Shown here: in pieces, positions 36,336 to 45,632 of the stretch | Layout of the letters: every line of letters starts with the position of its first letter | Position numbering within the stretch: position 1 is the stretch's first letter | NCBI GenBank assembly: GCA_966250325.1 | Contig: CBINGY010000012.1 | Span: forward strand, 1-64,000 | Length of the DNA stretch: 64,000 nt | Direction: 5' to 3' | From: Jiulongibacter sp966250325 | GTDB lineage: Bacteria > Bacteroidota > Bacteroidia > Cytophagales > Spirosomataceae | Program-made: the position numbers and the translations under genes | The notes under the pieces: model-generated | The model's database searches: none | What the model saw: the letters and a program-made list of their open reading frames with translations, nothing else | What the model was told of the DNA's origin: nothing

Positions 36336-37295
36336 ATGAAAAGAAGAAAATTTATAATGACTGCCGGTGCTCTTGGTGTAAGCCCTTTCCTGGTACAATC
36401 AATTCTGAGTTGTACGAACACAAACAAAAATACCGACACTTCAACCGTTGAAAATGAAGGTTTAGAAGAATTCGGGCTTCAACTTTGGACCGTGAAAGAA
36501 GATATGGCCAAAGACCTGAAAGGAACACTGATGCAGGTTGCAAAGGCTGGTTACTCCTACGTAGAAAGCTTCTCGGGAGAGCAAGGTCCATTCTGGGGAC
36601 TAAGAGCTACGGAATTTAAAGGCCTTCTGGATGAGCTAGATCTCAAAATATATGCATCGCACATTGATTCGAAATATACCACGGACAGCAGTACAGAAAA
36701 TGAGTTTCTTTCACTTGTGAAAGACGCCGCTTCTATTGGTATCAAATACCTATCCAACCCTTTCCCCGGAGAAATTGCCACCAAAGAAGAATGGATGGCA
36801 GTGGCGAGTGGCCTGAACAGACAAGGAAAAATCTGCTCTGAGAATGGAATAAGGTTTGGTTACCATAATCACCACTTTGAGTTTGAGCCTCTTGAAGATG
36901 GCACTTTGCCATACGATATACTTCTTCAAAATACTGACCCTGCCTTGGTGGACTTTGAACTAGATCTCTACTGGGTGGTAAAGGCAGGGCAGGACCCTGA
37001 CAAATGGCTAAATGAACACGGAAAACGAATCAAACTTTGCCACGTCAAAGACCTTCATAAAGAAGAAAAAATAACTGAAATTGACGAAAAAGAAGGCCCT
37101 GCAGAAGGATTTTGGCCGCTTGGCTATTCCTGTGTTTTAGGTACCGGACAAATAAACTATCCTCAGGTATTAAAAACAGCGAAGGAAACCGGAGTAGAAT
37201 ATTTCATTGTGGAGCAGGAAAGGTTTGACAACAGCACCCCACTCCAGGATATAGTCAAAGACGCCGAATACATGAAAAATTTACGTTTTGCCTGA
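36336..37295 (+). CDS. Exported sugar phosphate isomerase/epimerase-like protein
   Basis: The 319-residue protein has a twin-arginine-like signal (MKRRKFIMTAGALGVSPF) ending in a lipobox-like LSC. The rest is an AP-endonuclease-2 type TIM barrel: FGLQLWTVKEDMAKDL, FGYHNHHFEFEPLEDG, VDFELDLYWVVKAGQDP, and IKLCHVKDLHKEE. His, Asp and Glu residues of the metal site are visible in these segments. Secreted members of this group are common in Bacteroidota and are thought to act on sugars; the substrate is unknown. The carrier gene follows 38 bases later. Confidence 0.85.
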   Translation: MKRRKFIMTAGALGVSPFLVQSILSCTNTNKNTDTSTVENEGLEEFGLQLWTVKEDMAKDLKGTLMQVAKAGYSYVESFSGEQGPFWGLRATEFKGLLDELDLKIYASHIDSKYTTDSSTENEFLSLVKDAASIGIKYLSNPFPGEIATKEEWMAVASGLNRQGKICSENGIRFGYHNHHFEFEPLEDGTLPYDILLQNTDPALVDFELDLYWVVKAGQDPDKWLNEHGKRIKLCHVKDLHKEEKITEIDEKEGPAEGFWPLGYSCVLGTGQINYPQVLKTAKETGVEYFIVEQERFDNSTPLQDIVKDAEYMKNLRFA

Positions 37296-37333
37296 TATAT
37301 CCCCAAAATTTTCACCCCTATCACTCTAACTGA

Positions 37334-38578
37334 ATGCGTAAAATTTTCACCAATCTAACTTTCTGGGTTCTCACGGCCATACTTAGCGGTGCTCTTCTGG
37401 GTCACTTCAAGCCGCAGACAGCCGTTGAAATGAAGATTCTAGGTGATCATTTCATCCAGTTGGTCAAAGTCTTCATCCTGCCTATAATTTTCCTTACTAT
37501 CTCTTTGGGAATCAGTGGAATGGGAGATCTGAAAAAGGTAGGAAAAGTAGGAGGAAAAGCCCTGATTTACTTTGAGGTAGTAACCACCCTGGCTTTAATT
37601 ATCGGAATTTTCTTTGCGAACATTATACAACCGGGCAAAGGCGTCATATCAACCGCTGAGGCAAACGTAGATCAGTACCGGCAAGGTGCTCAGGCATTTA
37701 GTTGGTTTGCCTTTTTTGTAGAAAATAAGACCATTCAGGTACTTCTTTTTTCTATTATCTTCGGCATTTTCCTTTCTAAATTTAATCGATCAAAACCGAT
37801 CATCGCACTGCTGTCAAAGGCTTCAAAAGTTGTTTTCAAGGCCTTGCATCTGGTGATGATGCTAGCACCTGTTGGAGCTTTCGGTGGAATGGCCTACACC
37901 ATTGGTAAACATGGTATTGCGTCGTTAATACCACTGGGTAAACTGATGATTTCGGTATATGCTACCATGGCCGTTTTCATTTTTGTAGTACTTTATTACA
38001 TTCTCAGATATTACAAAGTGAGCTTGTGGGGATTTCTGAAGTACATCCGGGAAGAATTACTTATTGTGCTTGGCACATCTTCCTCAGAGGCAGCACTTCC
38101 TTCGCTCATGGAGAAACTGGAACGCATGGGATGCTCCAAACCCGTAGTGGGTCTGGTGGTGCCGGCGGGTTATTCCTTTAACCTGGATGGAACAACCATC
38201 TATTTGTCCATGGCTACCCTTTTCCTGGCTCAGGTTTATGGGGTTCAGCTATCGCTTGAGCAGGTGCTTACGGTAATTGGAATTCTTATGGTGACTTCCA
38301 AAGGTGCCGCGGGAGTAACCGGAAGCGGCTTTGTAGTGCTTGCTTCTACCCTATCTGCTCTCAAAGTTATTCCCATCGAAGGATTGGCCCTGCTTCTTGG
38401 TGTAGACAGGTTTATGTCTGAAGCTCGTGCCATTACGAATTTCATTGGAAATGGCGTAGCCACCATTTTCCTGGCCAATAATGAAAATGAATTTGACCAT
38501 CAGAAAATGGCTCATGCCTTTGGCCACCTGGAAGAAACAGAAGATATCCTGAAAGATAACCTGGGCCTTGATGATTAA
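37334..38578 (+). CDS. Dicarboxylate/amino acid:cation symporter (DAACS)
   Basis: The 414-residue inner-membrane protein has about eight helices and two re-entrant loops. The serine-rich GTSSSEAALPSLMEKLE and the transport-site segments VVPAGYSFNLDGTTIYL and SKGAAGVTGSGFVVLASTL identify the family of DctA/GltP carriers, which take up C4-dicarboxylates or Glu/Asp with sodium or protons. Which substrate is used cannot be read. It lies between the sugar isomerase-like gene and the paraoxonase-like gene, with gaps of 38 and 12 bases. Confidence 0.95.
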   Translation: MRKIFTNLTFWVLTAILSGALLGHFKPQTAVEMKILGDHFIQLVKVFILPIIFLTISLGISGMGDLKKVGKVGGKALIYFEVVTTLALIIGIFFANIIQPGKGVISTAEANVDQYRQGAQAFSWFAFFVENKTIQVLLFSIIFGIFLSKFNRSKPIIALLSKASKVVFKALHLVMMLAPVGAFGGMAYTIGKHGIASLIPLGKLMISVYATMAVFIFVVLYYILRYYKVSLWGFLKYIREELLIVLGTSSSEAALPSLMEKLERMGCSKPVVGLVVPAGYSFNLDGTTIYLSMATLFLAQVYGVQLSLEQVLTVIGILMVTSKGAAGVTGSGFVVLASTLSALKVIPIEGLALLLGVDRFMSEARAITNFIGNGVATIFLANNENEFDHQKMAHAFGHLEETEDILKDNLGLDD

Positions 38579-38590
38579 TTTCTCCATTGT

Positions 38591-39634
38591 ATGAAACTCA
38601 CAGGTTTATTGCTGATACTATTTGGCCTGCTTGCTGGTTATGTTCTGAAAGAGAGCGGGGTATTTCGTAAAGTTGTACCCCATTTTGACGGAAAATCGGA
38701 GGTTTTTAACGCTCCGCCCGGCGTAGAAGACATGACTTTAGATCGCGGTACAGGAAAGCTTTATCTATCTTCCCTGAACCGCCGGGACAGCACTCTTAGC
38801 GGAGACCTATACGTGACAGATATTACAGCAGATACTTTGTCGTTTGTGAATCTGACAGGTGGTCTGGATAATTTCAGACCCCACGGCATTTCATTGTTGA
38901 ATAAATACGATCGCAAATTTCTGTTTGTGATATCACACCGGAAGGAAGAGCACGTAGTAGAGCGGTTTGAAATTACGGGCGACTCTTTAATTGACCGGCA
39001 TGTTTTCAAAAGTTCTCTTTTCATATCCCCAAATGATATTCTGGCTGTAGACACCAATACTTTTTATGTCACCAATGATCACGGCTTAAAGCCTGGTCTG
39101 GAACGAACCGTCAAAGAGTTTATCATTGACCCGAACGGATTCGTAGTACTGGTAAAAGATGGGCAGGCTAAAAGAGCCTCAGAGAAACTGGCCTATGCCA
39201 ACGGAATCAATTTGTCACCTGATGGTCAATTTGTCTATGTAGCCGCCACCACAGCGGGTAAGATTTATGTTTACAAAAGGGATATTCAGACTCAGGAGCT
39301 AAGTCTTGAAGATATTCACGATACGCAAACTGGTGTAGATAACATTGAGATAGATCAGTTTGGGAATCTCATTCTGGGAGCCCACCCCCAAATGCTTAAA
39401 TTCCTTTCACATGCAAAAGACAGTCAAAGCAAGAGCCCGTCTCAGATTCTCAAAGTGGTTTATCTGCCAGACACCGATTACAAATTTTTACAGGAAGAAC
39501 TTTATCTCAACGACGGCACTCCTCTATCCGGAAGTAGTGTTGGCGTTTATTTTCAAAAGGAAAATGGGCAAAATGACCTCTTTGTTGGCTCCGTGTTTGA
39601 GTCAAAAGTCCTGAGGCTACATCGGAATCTGTAA
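38591..39634 (+). CDS. Paraoxonase/SMP-30-like calcium beta-propeller (putative lactonase)
   Basis: The 347-residue protein has an N-terminal membrane anchor (LTGLLLILFGLLAGYVL) and a six-bladed propeller. Residues equal to the calcium ligands of mammalian paraoxonase can be placed: Glu46 (GVEDM), Asn148 (SPNDI), Asn204 (ANGIN), Asp250 and Asn251 (VDNIEID). The catalytic histidine pair corresponds to His98 (RPHGI) and His116 (ISHR). Paraoxonases hydrolyse lactones; a lactonase role here is likely but not shown. The N-terminal anchor resembles the uncleaved one of PON1. It is 12 bases after the carrier gene, suggesting an operon. Confidence 0.85.
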   Translation: MKLTGLLLILFGLLAGYVLKESGVFRKVVPHFDGKSEVFNAPPGVEDMTLDRGTGKLYLSSLNRRDSTLSGDLYVTDITADTLSFVNLTGGLDNFRPHGISLLNKYDRKFLFVISHRKEEHVVERFEITGDSLIDRHVFKSSLFISPNDILAVDTNTFYVTNDHGLKPGLERTVKEFIIDPNGFVVLVKDGQAKRASEKLAYANGINLSPDGQFVYVAATTAGKIYVYKRDIQTQELSLEDIHDTQTGVDNIEIDQFGNLILGAHPQMLKFLSHAKDSQSKSPSQILKVVYLPDTDYKFLQEELYLNDGTPLSGSSVGVYFQKENGQNDLFVGSVFESKVLRLHRNL

Positions 39635-39775
39635 AAACCGGTGGAATAATCTGCTCTGGTGGGTCAATTTGATTCAATCGTCTATTTACAATACCCCTGC
39701 GACTCCATTTTTTAATTTTTTCTCGTTTCAAGTAAAGCCTATGGCTAACTTGCAGGCAAATACAACCCCTCACCA

Positions 39776-42055
39776 ATGAGCCAGAACAATAACCTGAAAA
39801 ACGAAGCCCTTGAGTATCACCGCAAAGGCAGACCAGGAAAGATAGAAGTAATTCCTACCAAAGAATACGCCAATCAAAGAGACTTGTCGCTGGCTTACAG
39901 CCCGGGCGTGGCTGAACCATGTCTGGCCATTGCAGAAAACCCCGAGGATGTTTACAATTATACGGCAAAAGGAAATCTGGTAGCTGTAATAAGCAATGGA
40001 ACAGCGGTATTGGGCTTAGGTGACATTGGGCCCGAAGCAGGAAAGCCTGTTATGGAAGGTAAGGGACTTCTGTTTAAAATTTACGCCGATATCGATGTTT
40101 TTGACATAGAGCTGAACACCAAAGATGTAGATGAATTTGTGCGTACCGTAAAAATTCTGGAACCTACGTTCGGAGGGGTCAATTTAGAGGATATTTCTGC
40201 ACCGGCTTGTTTTGAAATAGAAGAAAGGCTGAAGGCAGAAATGAATATTCCGGTGATGCATGACGATCAGCATGGTACTGCCATAATCTCTGCTGCCGCA
40301 TTGAAAAATGCATTGGAAATCGTACAAAAAGATATTTCGAAGGTCAAAATAATCGTAAACGGAGCCGGGGCATCAGCCATTTCCTGCACGCGTTTGTATC
40401 AATCCTTGGGAGCTTCCGGAAAAAACATCTTTATGTTTGACAGCAAAGGATTAATCCATCCTTCCAGAACCAATCTGGATGGTAAGAAATCGGAATTTAT
40501 AAACGGTAACTTGCCTGCCGATATCAGCCTGGCTGATGCTCTGGTGGGGGCAGATGTATTCATTGGCCTTTCCAAGGGAAACATTCTTACCCGTGAAATG
40601 GTAAAAAGTATGGCAGATGACTGCATAGTTTTTGCTATGGCAAACCCAACCCCCGAAATCAGTTTTGAGGAAGCTACCTCAGCCAGAAAAGACATCATCA
40701 TGGCTACTGGCAGATCTGACTACCCGAATCAGGTAAATAATGTGTTGGGATTCCCCTACATCTTCAGAGGAGCACTGGATGTACGGTCAAAGGTAATTAA
40801 CGAAGAAATGAAACTGGCCGCAGTTCATGCCCTGGCCGCATTAGCAAAGAAACCAGTTCCAGACATGGTCAATATGGCCTACGGTGAGGATAATCTCACA
40901 TTTGGGAAAAACTACATCATTCCAAAGCCCGTCGATCCCCGTCTACTCACCACGGTAGCTCCGGCAGTGGCCAAAGCAGCGATGGACACCGGCGTAGCCA
41001 AGCACCCTATCGGAAACTGGGAAGAATATGAGAACCAGTTATCCCGTAGACTGGGACAGGATAACAGTCTTCTGCGAATCATTTACAACAAAGCCCGCAA
41101 AAACCCGAAACGTGTTGTATTTGCAGACGCCGAAAATATCAGTGTTCTGAAAGCTGCACAGCAGGTAATTGATGAGGGTATTGCCATTCCGATTCTTCTG
41201 GGCAATGAAAAAAGAATAAACAAACTCATCGAATCTAATCAGCTTGTTTTGGGTGAAGTGGAGATCATTGATCCTACGAAGGGTTCAAAAGAAATGCTTC
41301 ATAAATATGGCGAACTGTTCTATGAGAAAAGGCAGCGTAAAGGTTTTACCTATACAGATGCCCATAATATCATGAAGCGACGCTCCTATTATGGGGCTAT
41401 GATGGTGGAAACCGGAGCTGCCGATGCCATGATCGGAGGCTTAAGTCATAATTACCCCGACACGATCAGACCTGCTCTCCAAATCATAGGACAGCAGCCT
41501 GGCGTAAAAAAGGTATCGGGAATGTATATTCTGATGAGTCGGTTTGGCCCGCTTTTTCTGGCTGATACGACCATCAATTTTGATCCTACTCCGGAAGAGC
41601 TGGTGGAGATCGCAGAGCTGGCAGCTGAGGAGGTCAGAAAATTCAACATTACTCCAAGAATCGCTTTCCTTACCTACTCTAATTTTGGTTCAGTGGCCAA
41701 CGGACCTGCGGCGATGAAAATGCGTGCTGCAGTAGATATTTTGCACAAAAAGCACCCCGAAATGATTGTAGACGGCGAAATGCAGGCTCACCTCGCTTTC
41801 GATACCGAACTATTGAACACCAATCACCCGTTCAGTAAGCTTTCAGACGGCCGGGCCAACACCTTCATTTTCCCGAATCTCTCCAGTGCTAACATCGCCT
41901 ATAACATGGTGAAAGAAGTGGCGAATATCGAAAAAATAGGCCCTATCGTTCTGGGACTCAGAAAACCAGTTAAAGTTCTTCAAATGGGAGCATCAGTACG
42001 CGAGATTGTCAATATGGTGAGTCTGGCTGTGGTGGATGCACAGCGGGGAGGGTGA
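39776..42055 (+). CDS. maeB: NADP-dependent malic enzyme with phosphotransacetylase-like domain
   Basis: The 759-residue protein is the large MaeB type. Residues 1 to about 430 are the malic enzyme (LAYSPGVAEPCLAIAENP, MHDDQHGTAIISAAALKNAL, IIVNGAGASAISCTRLYQS). Residues about 430-759 are a phosphate acetyltransferase domain (RVVFADAENISVLKAAQQV and DAMIGGLSHNYPDTIRPALQ) that usually acts as a regulatory, acetyl-CoA-sensing unit. The enzyme converts malate to pyruvate with NADPH. With the dicarboxylate carrier two genes upstream it could join C4-acid uptake to metabolism; that link is inference. Confidence 0.96.
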   Translation: MSQNNNLKNEALEYHRKGRPGKIEVIPTKEYANQRDLSLAYSPGVAEPCLAIAENPEDVYNYTAKGNLVAVISNGTAVLGLGDIGPEAGKPVMEGKGLLFKIYADIDVFDIELNTKDVDEFVRTVKILEPTFGGVNLEDISAPACFEIEERLKAEMNIPVMHDDQHGTAIISAAALKNALEIVQKDISKVKIIVNGAGASAISCTRLYQSLGASGKNIFMFDSKGLIHPSRTNLDGKKSEFINGNLPADISLADALVGADVFIGLSKGNILTREMVKSMADDCIVFAMANPTPEISFEEATSARKDIIMATGRSDYPNQVNNVLGFPYIFRGALDVRSKVINEEMKLAAVHALAALAKKPVPDMVNMAYGEDNLTFGKNYIIPKPVDPRLLTTVAPAVAKAAMDTGVAKHPIGNWEEYENQLSRRLGQDNSLLRIIYNKARKNPKRVVFADAENISVLKAAQQVIDEGIAIPILLGNEKRINKLIESNQLVLGEVEIIDPTKGSKEMLHKYGELFYEKRQRKGFTYTDAHNIMKRRSYYGAMMVETGAADAMIGGLSHNYPDTIRPALQIIGQQPGVKKVSGMYILMSRFGPLFLADTTINFDPTPEELVEIAELAAEEVRKFNITPRIAFLTYSNFGSVANGPAAMKMRAAVDILHKKHPEMIVDGEMQAHLAFDTELLNTNHPFSKLSDGRANTFIFPNLSSANIAYNMVKEVANIEKIGPIVLGLRKPVKVLQMGASVREIVNMVSLAVVDAQRGG

Positions 42056-42170
42056 TAATTTTTTTAGGAAATCTCTTTTTTCATTTTAAATTTCATTGCC
42101 GACTAAAACCGGTTAATAATTGTTTTAAAATTAAGTTATTCTTGTTTTTTTTATACTAATTCATACTAAC

Positions 42171-42905
42171 ATGATATTAAAGATCAAATCGGCTGGGAAT
42201 AGGATAAAGTTCAAGAAGGCCTTCTATATTTTTTTTGCGAGTTGTCTTTCCGCGTTTTCCCAATCTCAGTCTGATATAAAGTTCGAAACCTCAGATGAAT
42301 TTCAGAGAAATAACATTGAGGAAAATGTTGAAACAAATATAGATAGTCCCTTATTAGAGATTACGGGTAGGGCACTGTTCAGTAATTCTTCTCCGCAGGG
42401 CCAAAATAATGGTTCTGGAACATTTGTTGATTTCGAAAGATCTCTTGGGATAGGTCGAATCGGAGCGTTTGATTGGAATTATATGATTTCCAAACCACTG
42501 ATACTTCAATATCAAGGAGGCAATGTTGGCATCGGAACTACCAACCCAAGAGTAATTTTGGATGTAGCCGGCCGGGGTATTTTCAGTGCCTCCGTAATTG
42601 GAGTTTACTCAGGTAAGGGCACGTTTATTGATTATGAACCTTCGCAGAATATAGGTCGAATCGGGGCCTTTGATTGGGACATAAAGAAAACCATGCCTTT
42701 AATATTACAATATCAAGGCGGTAATGTTGGTATTGGAACCATTACTCCTCAAAGAGTATTGCATGTTGCCAATGCTATTAGAATGGAACCGATTCAAAAT
42801 CCTCCCGATAATCCATCCAAGGGTGACATGTATTTTGGCACAGATGGAAAACTTCATTTATACAATGGAAGTGCTTGGTTTTCAGTTTACATGACACCGG
42901 ACTAG
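42171..42905 (+). CDS. Secreted protein with duplicated VGIGT module
   Basis: The 244-residue protein has a signal region ending SAFSQS, a linker, and two copies of a module of about 65 residues: GTFVDFERSLGIGRIGAFDW ... LILQYQGGNVGIGTTNP and GTFIDYEPSQNIGRIGAFDW ... LILQYQGGNVGIGTITP. The C-terminal 45 residues (NPPDNPSKGDMYFGTDGKLH) resemble the end domain of phage tail-fibre and Bacteroidota adhesin-like proteins. The VGIGTxxP motif is common in such fibres. It opens the polysaccharide block, and the surrounding sequence is AT-rich. Function unknown. Confidence 0.75.
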   Translation: MILKIKSAGNRIKFKKAFYIFFASCLSAFSQSQSDIKFETSDEFQRNNIEENVETNIDSPLLEITGRALFSNSSPQGQNNGSGTFVDFERSLGIGRIGAFDWNYMISKPLILQYQGGNVGIGTTNPRVILDVAGRGIFSASVIGVYSGKGTFIDYEPSQNIGRIGAFDWDIKKTMPLILQYQGGNVGIGTITPQRVLHVANAIRMEPIQNPPDNPSKGDMYFGTDGKLHLYNGSAWFSVYMTPD

Positions 42906-43180
42906 AGCATAGTGAGACCATCTTCAATATGAAGGTATCTACTAAAGGGGCGTTATTATACATCACTTTAAATTTATACGAATGTATAGAGAAAAACATT
43001 CATTAATGAGCAAGCTGGTATGATAAATCAATTTTGAAGGATTAAAAAAAATCAATATATCGGAATTAGGAAATAGGAAGTTTGATGCCCAAGGAACTCT
43101 AGCGATATTTTATTCTTTTGAAGCCAAAATTTAAACGATTGAATTAAGCTATACTTCCGACTATTTGCGTCCTTAGAATA

Positions 43181-44071
43181 TCAAACCGAAAATTTTACAA
43201 AATTTATCAACCTTCTGAATAGGCTGGGCCTGAAATAATTTTCAATAAACGAATCAATTTCAAGATTTGACTCTGGGGAGTCTGGAAGAGTAATGCTGCA
43301 ATCTGATAGTTTTGTATTATATTTTCTGGTGCTTGAAGTAAAATTCGAACCAGAACCATCAGTTCCAATATTAACTATCTTTGAGGCAGTTGGAACAAGA
43401 CAATAAAGGTTTTCGGTATAGTGATAAAAAGTCCAGCAAATGGCCCATGAATTAATAATTCCTCGCTTCTTTTTTACTAGCATAGCAATCTGATCTTGAC
43501 CGGCCCTCGCAAAATCTTTAAGCTTAGTCCTATCGGTCAATACCTTATCACCTTGAGTAATTTCCCAGTCAACATCTTCCCATCGATCATGCCAAGTAGC
43601 CCAACCCCAGGAAGATGCTCTTTTAACCGCAACTAATTTAACGTCTTCGGTAATCTTTTCAAGTAAAAATGAATACCCAGATATAGAACCAATTCGTTTA
43701 TTAGATTTATATTTTTTTAAGGCATTATTCATGAAAATCAAAAAATCTGTTGACATTATAAGATCATCTTCCAGAACAATCGCCACACCATGCCTTTTAA
43801 TTACTTCGGACACTCCCTCAATTACTGAGCTTGCTAAACCTTTGTTGGCATTAGAATAAATCCTAATAATTTCTTTAAATCCCTCAGTGGAATTCAAAAT
43901 ATTTCTAACATCCCGGACATTTTTTATATCTGCATTATTTCCTTCTCGTGGACCGTCAGAATAACAATAAAGTACGGTTTCAGAAGCCAGCGAACACTGA
44001 ACTAAATGATTTAAGGTAGTACGTAAGTGATGAGGACGGTTAAAGCAAAAGAGTACAACCGGAGCTGGCAT
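43181..44071 (-). CDS. GT2-like glycosyltransferase
   Basis: From the ATG at 44071 the product has 296 residues. VVLFCFNRPHHLRTTLNHL begins the nucleotide-sugar fold, IVLEDDLIMSTDFLIFM contains the metal-binding acidic motif, and SSWGWATWHDRWEDVDWE is typical for a group of sugar transferases related to GNT-I. It probably adds a sugar to a surface glycan; donor and acceptor unknown. A minus-strand TATATTTG at 44113-44120 is a candidate -7 box and supports this start over the upstream in-frame one at 44113. Confidence 0.85.
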   Translation of the reverse strand: MPAPVVLFCFNRPHHLRTTLNHLVQCSLASETVLYCYSDGPREGNNADIKNVRDVRNILNSTEGFKEIIRIYSNANKGLASSVIEGVSEVIKRHGVAIVLEDDLIMSTDFLIFMNNALKKYKSNKRIGSISGYSFLLEKITEDVKLVAVKRASSWGWATWHDRWEDVDWEITQGDKVLTDRTKLKDFARAGQDQIAMLVKKKRGIINSWAICWTFYHYTENLYCLVPTASKIVNIGTDGSGSNFTSSTRKYNTKLSDCSITLPDSPESNLEIDSFIENYFRPSLFRRLINFVKFSV

Positions 44072-44141
44072 ATCTATCTTAATTTGCAATATTTGCACAG
44101 AAATACATGTCACAAATATAGTCCGATAGAATTGAACTTAC

Positions 44142-45632
44142 ATGACCATTATTAAAAGGCAGACAATTCTGGGCACTATCTGGGCTTATCTTGGAGTTTT
44201 TGTAGGAACAATAACCCAGGCATTCCTGATTCCTAAATACCTTACCACAGAAGAGAATGGCCTACTGGCCATGCTGATGAGCTGGATGTACATTCTTGTT
44301 TTCGTAGCAAATCTCGGATTCACTTCTGCAGGCACCAAATTCTTTGACCGATTCAGAAATGAGGAAAGACAACACAGTGGTTTTTTAAATCTGGGCATTC
44401 GTTTTATTTTCCTGGGAATGATCCTGATTTCCCTTTTCCTGTTTCTTTTCGAAAACCAGATCATTGAATCTAACATAGGAGACACCTCTCTCTTCAAACG
44501 ATTTTACTTTCTCATCATTCCAATAACCTTCTCCACGGCTCTTTTTAACCTGTTCGATAATTACGCCAAAGGGCTTTACGATACACTGACCGGAAATTTT
44601 CTCAGTCAGTTTTTGCAGCGTTTCCTGGTTCTACTAAGCGTACTTGCATATGCTCTGGATTTAATTTCATTTAAACTATTCATAGGCCTTTGGGCGGCAG
44701 GAATTTCTTTCCCAACACTTCTAATGATTATCCATGCGGCAAGACTTCAGGGATTTAGTCTAAGAAAAGATCATCTTTTGAGAAGAGAAAACCTGAAAAA
44801 ACCATTCTTTACGTTTGCAGGCTTCAGTATACTCACAGGCCTATCAAATATTATTATTACCAAGCTGGATACGCTGATGGTATACGATTACCTCGGCCTG
44901 AGCAACACAGGAATTTACAATACGTGTTTGTTTTTCGGGAGCGTAATGACCATCTCGTATAATGTCAACCTGAAGGCCTCAACGGCTATTGTACTGGATG
45001 CAATGGCCAGAAAAGAATTTGACAAAATCAGACAGATTTTCAAAAAAAGCAGTGTTACACAAACCTTATTTGGTACGCTTCTTCTGGCCCTGGTCTGGAT
45101 CAATCTTGACGAACTATTCAGTTTTGTTAAACCAGAATATGCACTCGGGAAACAGGTTATCATCATCATTGGGTTAGCGAAACTTTATGACCTGGCCTGC
45201 GGAGTTAATACACTGATATTAAGTTTTTCTGAATACTACAAGTACGATTCAGTGCTGGTAATCAGTTTTATAGGTTTGTTATTTATTCTTAACAAACTTC
45301 TGATACCACCTTTTGGTTTGAACGGGGCCGCATTCGCTGCGTTTCTTGCAACCATTTATTATAATACCACGCGAAATTTCCTGATTTGGAAATTCTTCAG
45401 AATGCACCCCTATTCTTGGAATTTGCTCTTTATAATTCTGGGGGGAGCCGTTCTGGTATATCTGGGCTCAAGACTACCGGCAAGTGATGCAAGTCCCTTA
45501 CTTGCACTGATGTCTGTTTCCTATAAGTCCGTCCTTATAACCCTACTTTTCGTCCTTTTTATCTATTTCTCAAAATTCTCTGAAGATGTCAATCAGCTAA
45601 TTAACCGTATTTTCAGAGTTTTTTCAAAATGA
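44142..45632 (+). CDS. Wzx-type polysaccharide flippase
   Basis: The 496-residue inner-membrane protein has 12 to 14 predicted helices and resembles oligosaccharide flippases of the MOP superfamily: IKRQTILGTIWAYLGVFVG, LIPKYLTTEENGLLAMLMSW, and KLDTLMVYDYLGLSNTGIYN. It probably moves lipid-linked sugar units across the inner membrane. It is divergent from the GT2 gene and its end overlaps the convergent DUF268 methyltransferase gene by 20 bases. No Wzy polymerase is seen beside it. Confidence 0.9.
   Translation: MTIIKRQTILGTIWAYLGVFVGTITQAFLIPKYLTTEENGLLAMLMSWMYILVFVANLGFTSAGTKFFDRFRNEERQHSGFLNLGIRFIFLGMILISLFLFLFENQIIESNIGDTSLFKRFYFLIIPITFSTALFNLFDNYAKGLYDTLTGNFLSQFLQRFLVLLSVLAYALDLISFKLFIGLWAAGISFPTLLMIIHAARLQGFSLRKDHLLRRENLKKPFFTFAGFSILTGLSNIIITKLDTLMVYDYLGLSNTGIYNTCLFFGSVMTISYNVNLKASTAIVLDAMARKEFDKIRQIFKKSSVTQTLFGTLLLALVWINLDELFSFVKPEYALGKQVIIIIGLAKLYDLACGVNTLILSFSEYYKYDSVLVISFIGLLFILNKLLIPPFGLNGAAFAAFLATIYYNTTRNFLIWKFFRMHPYSWNLLFIILGGAVLVYLGSRLPASDASPLLALMSVSYKSVLITLLFVLFIYFSKFSEDVNQLINRIFRVFSK

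Noticed and set aside
42906..43180. Possible small gene or RNA in the AT-rich gap after the duplicated-module gene
   Set aside because: No start with a convincing frame, no stable hairpin and no promoter match were seen.
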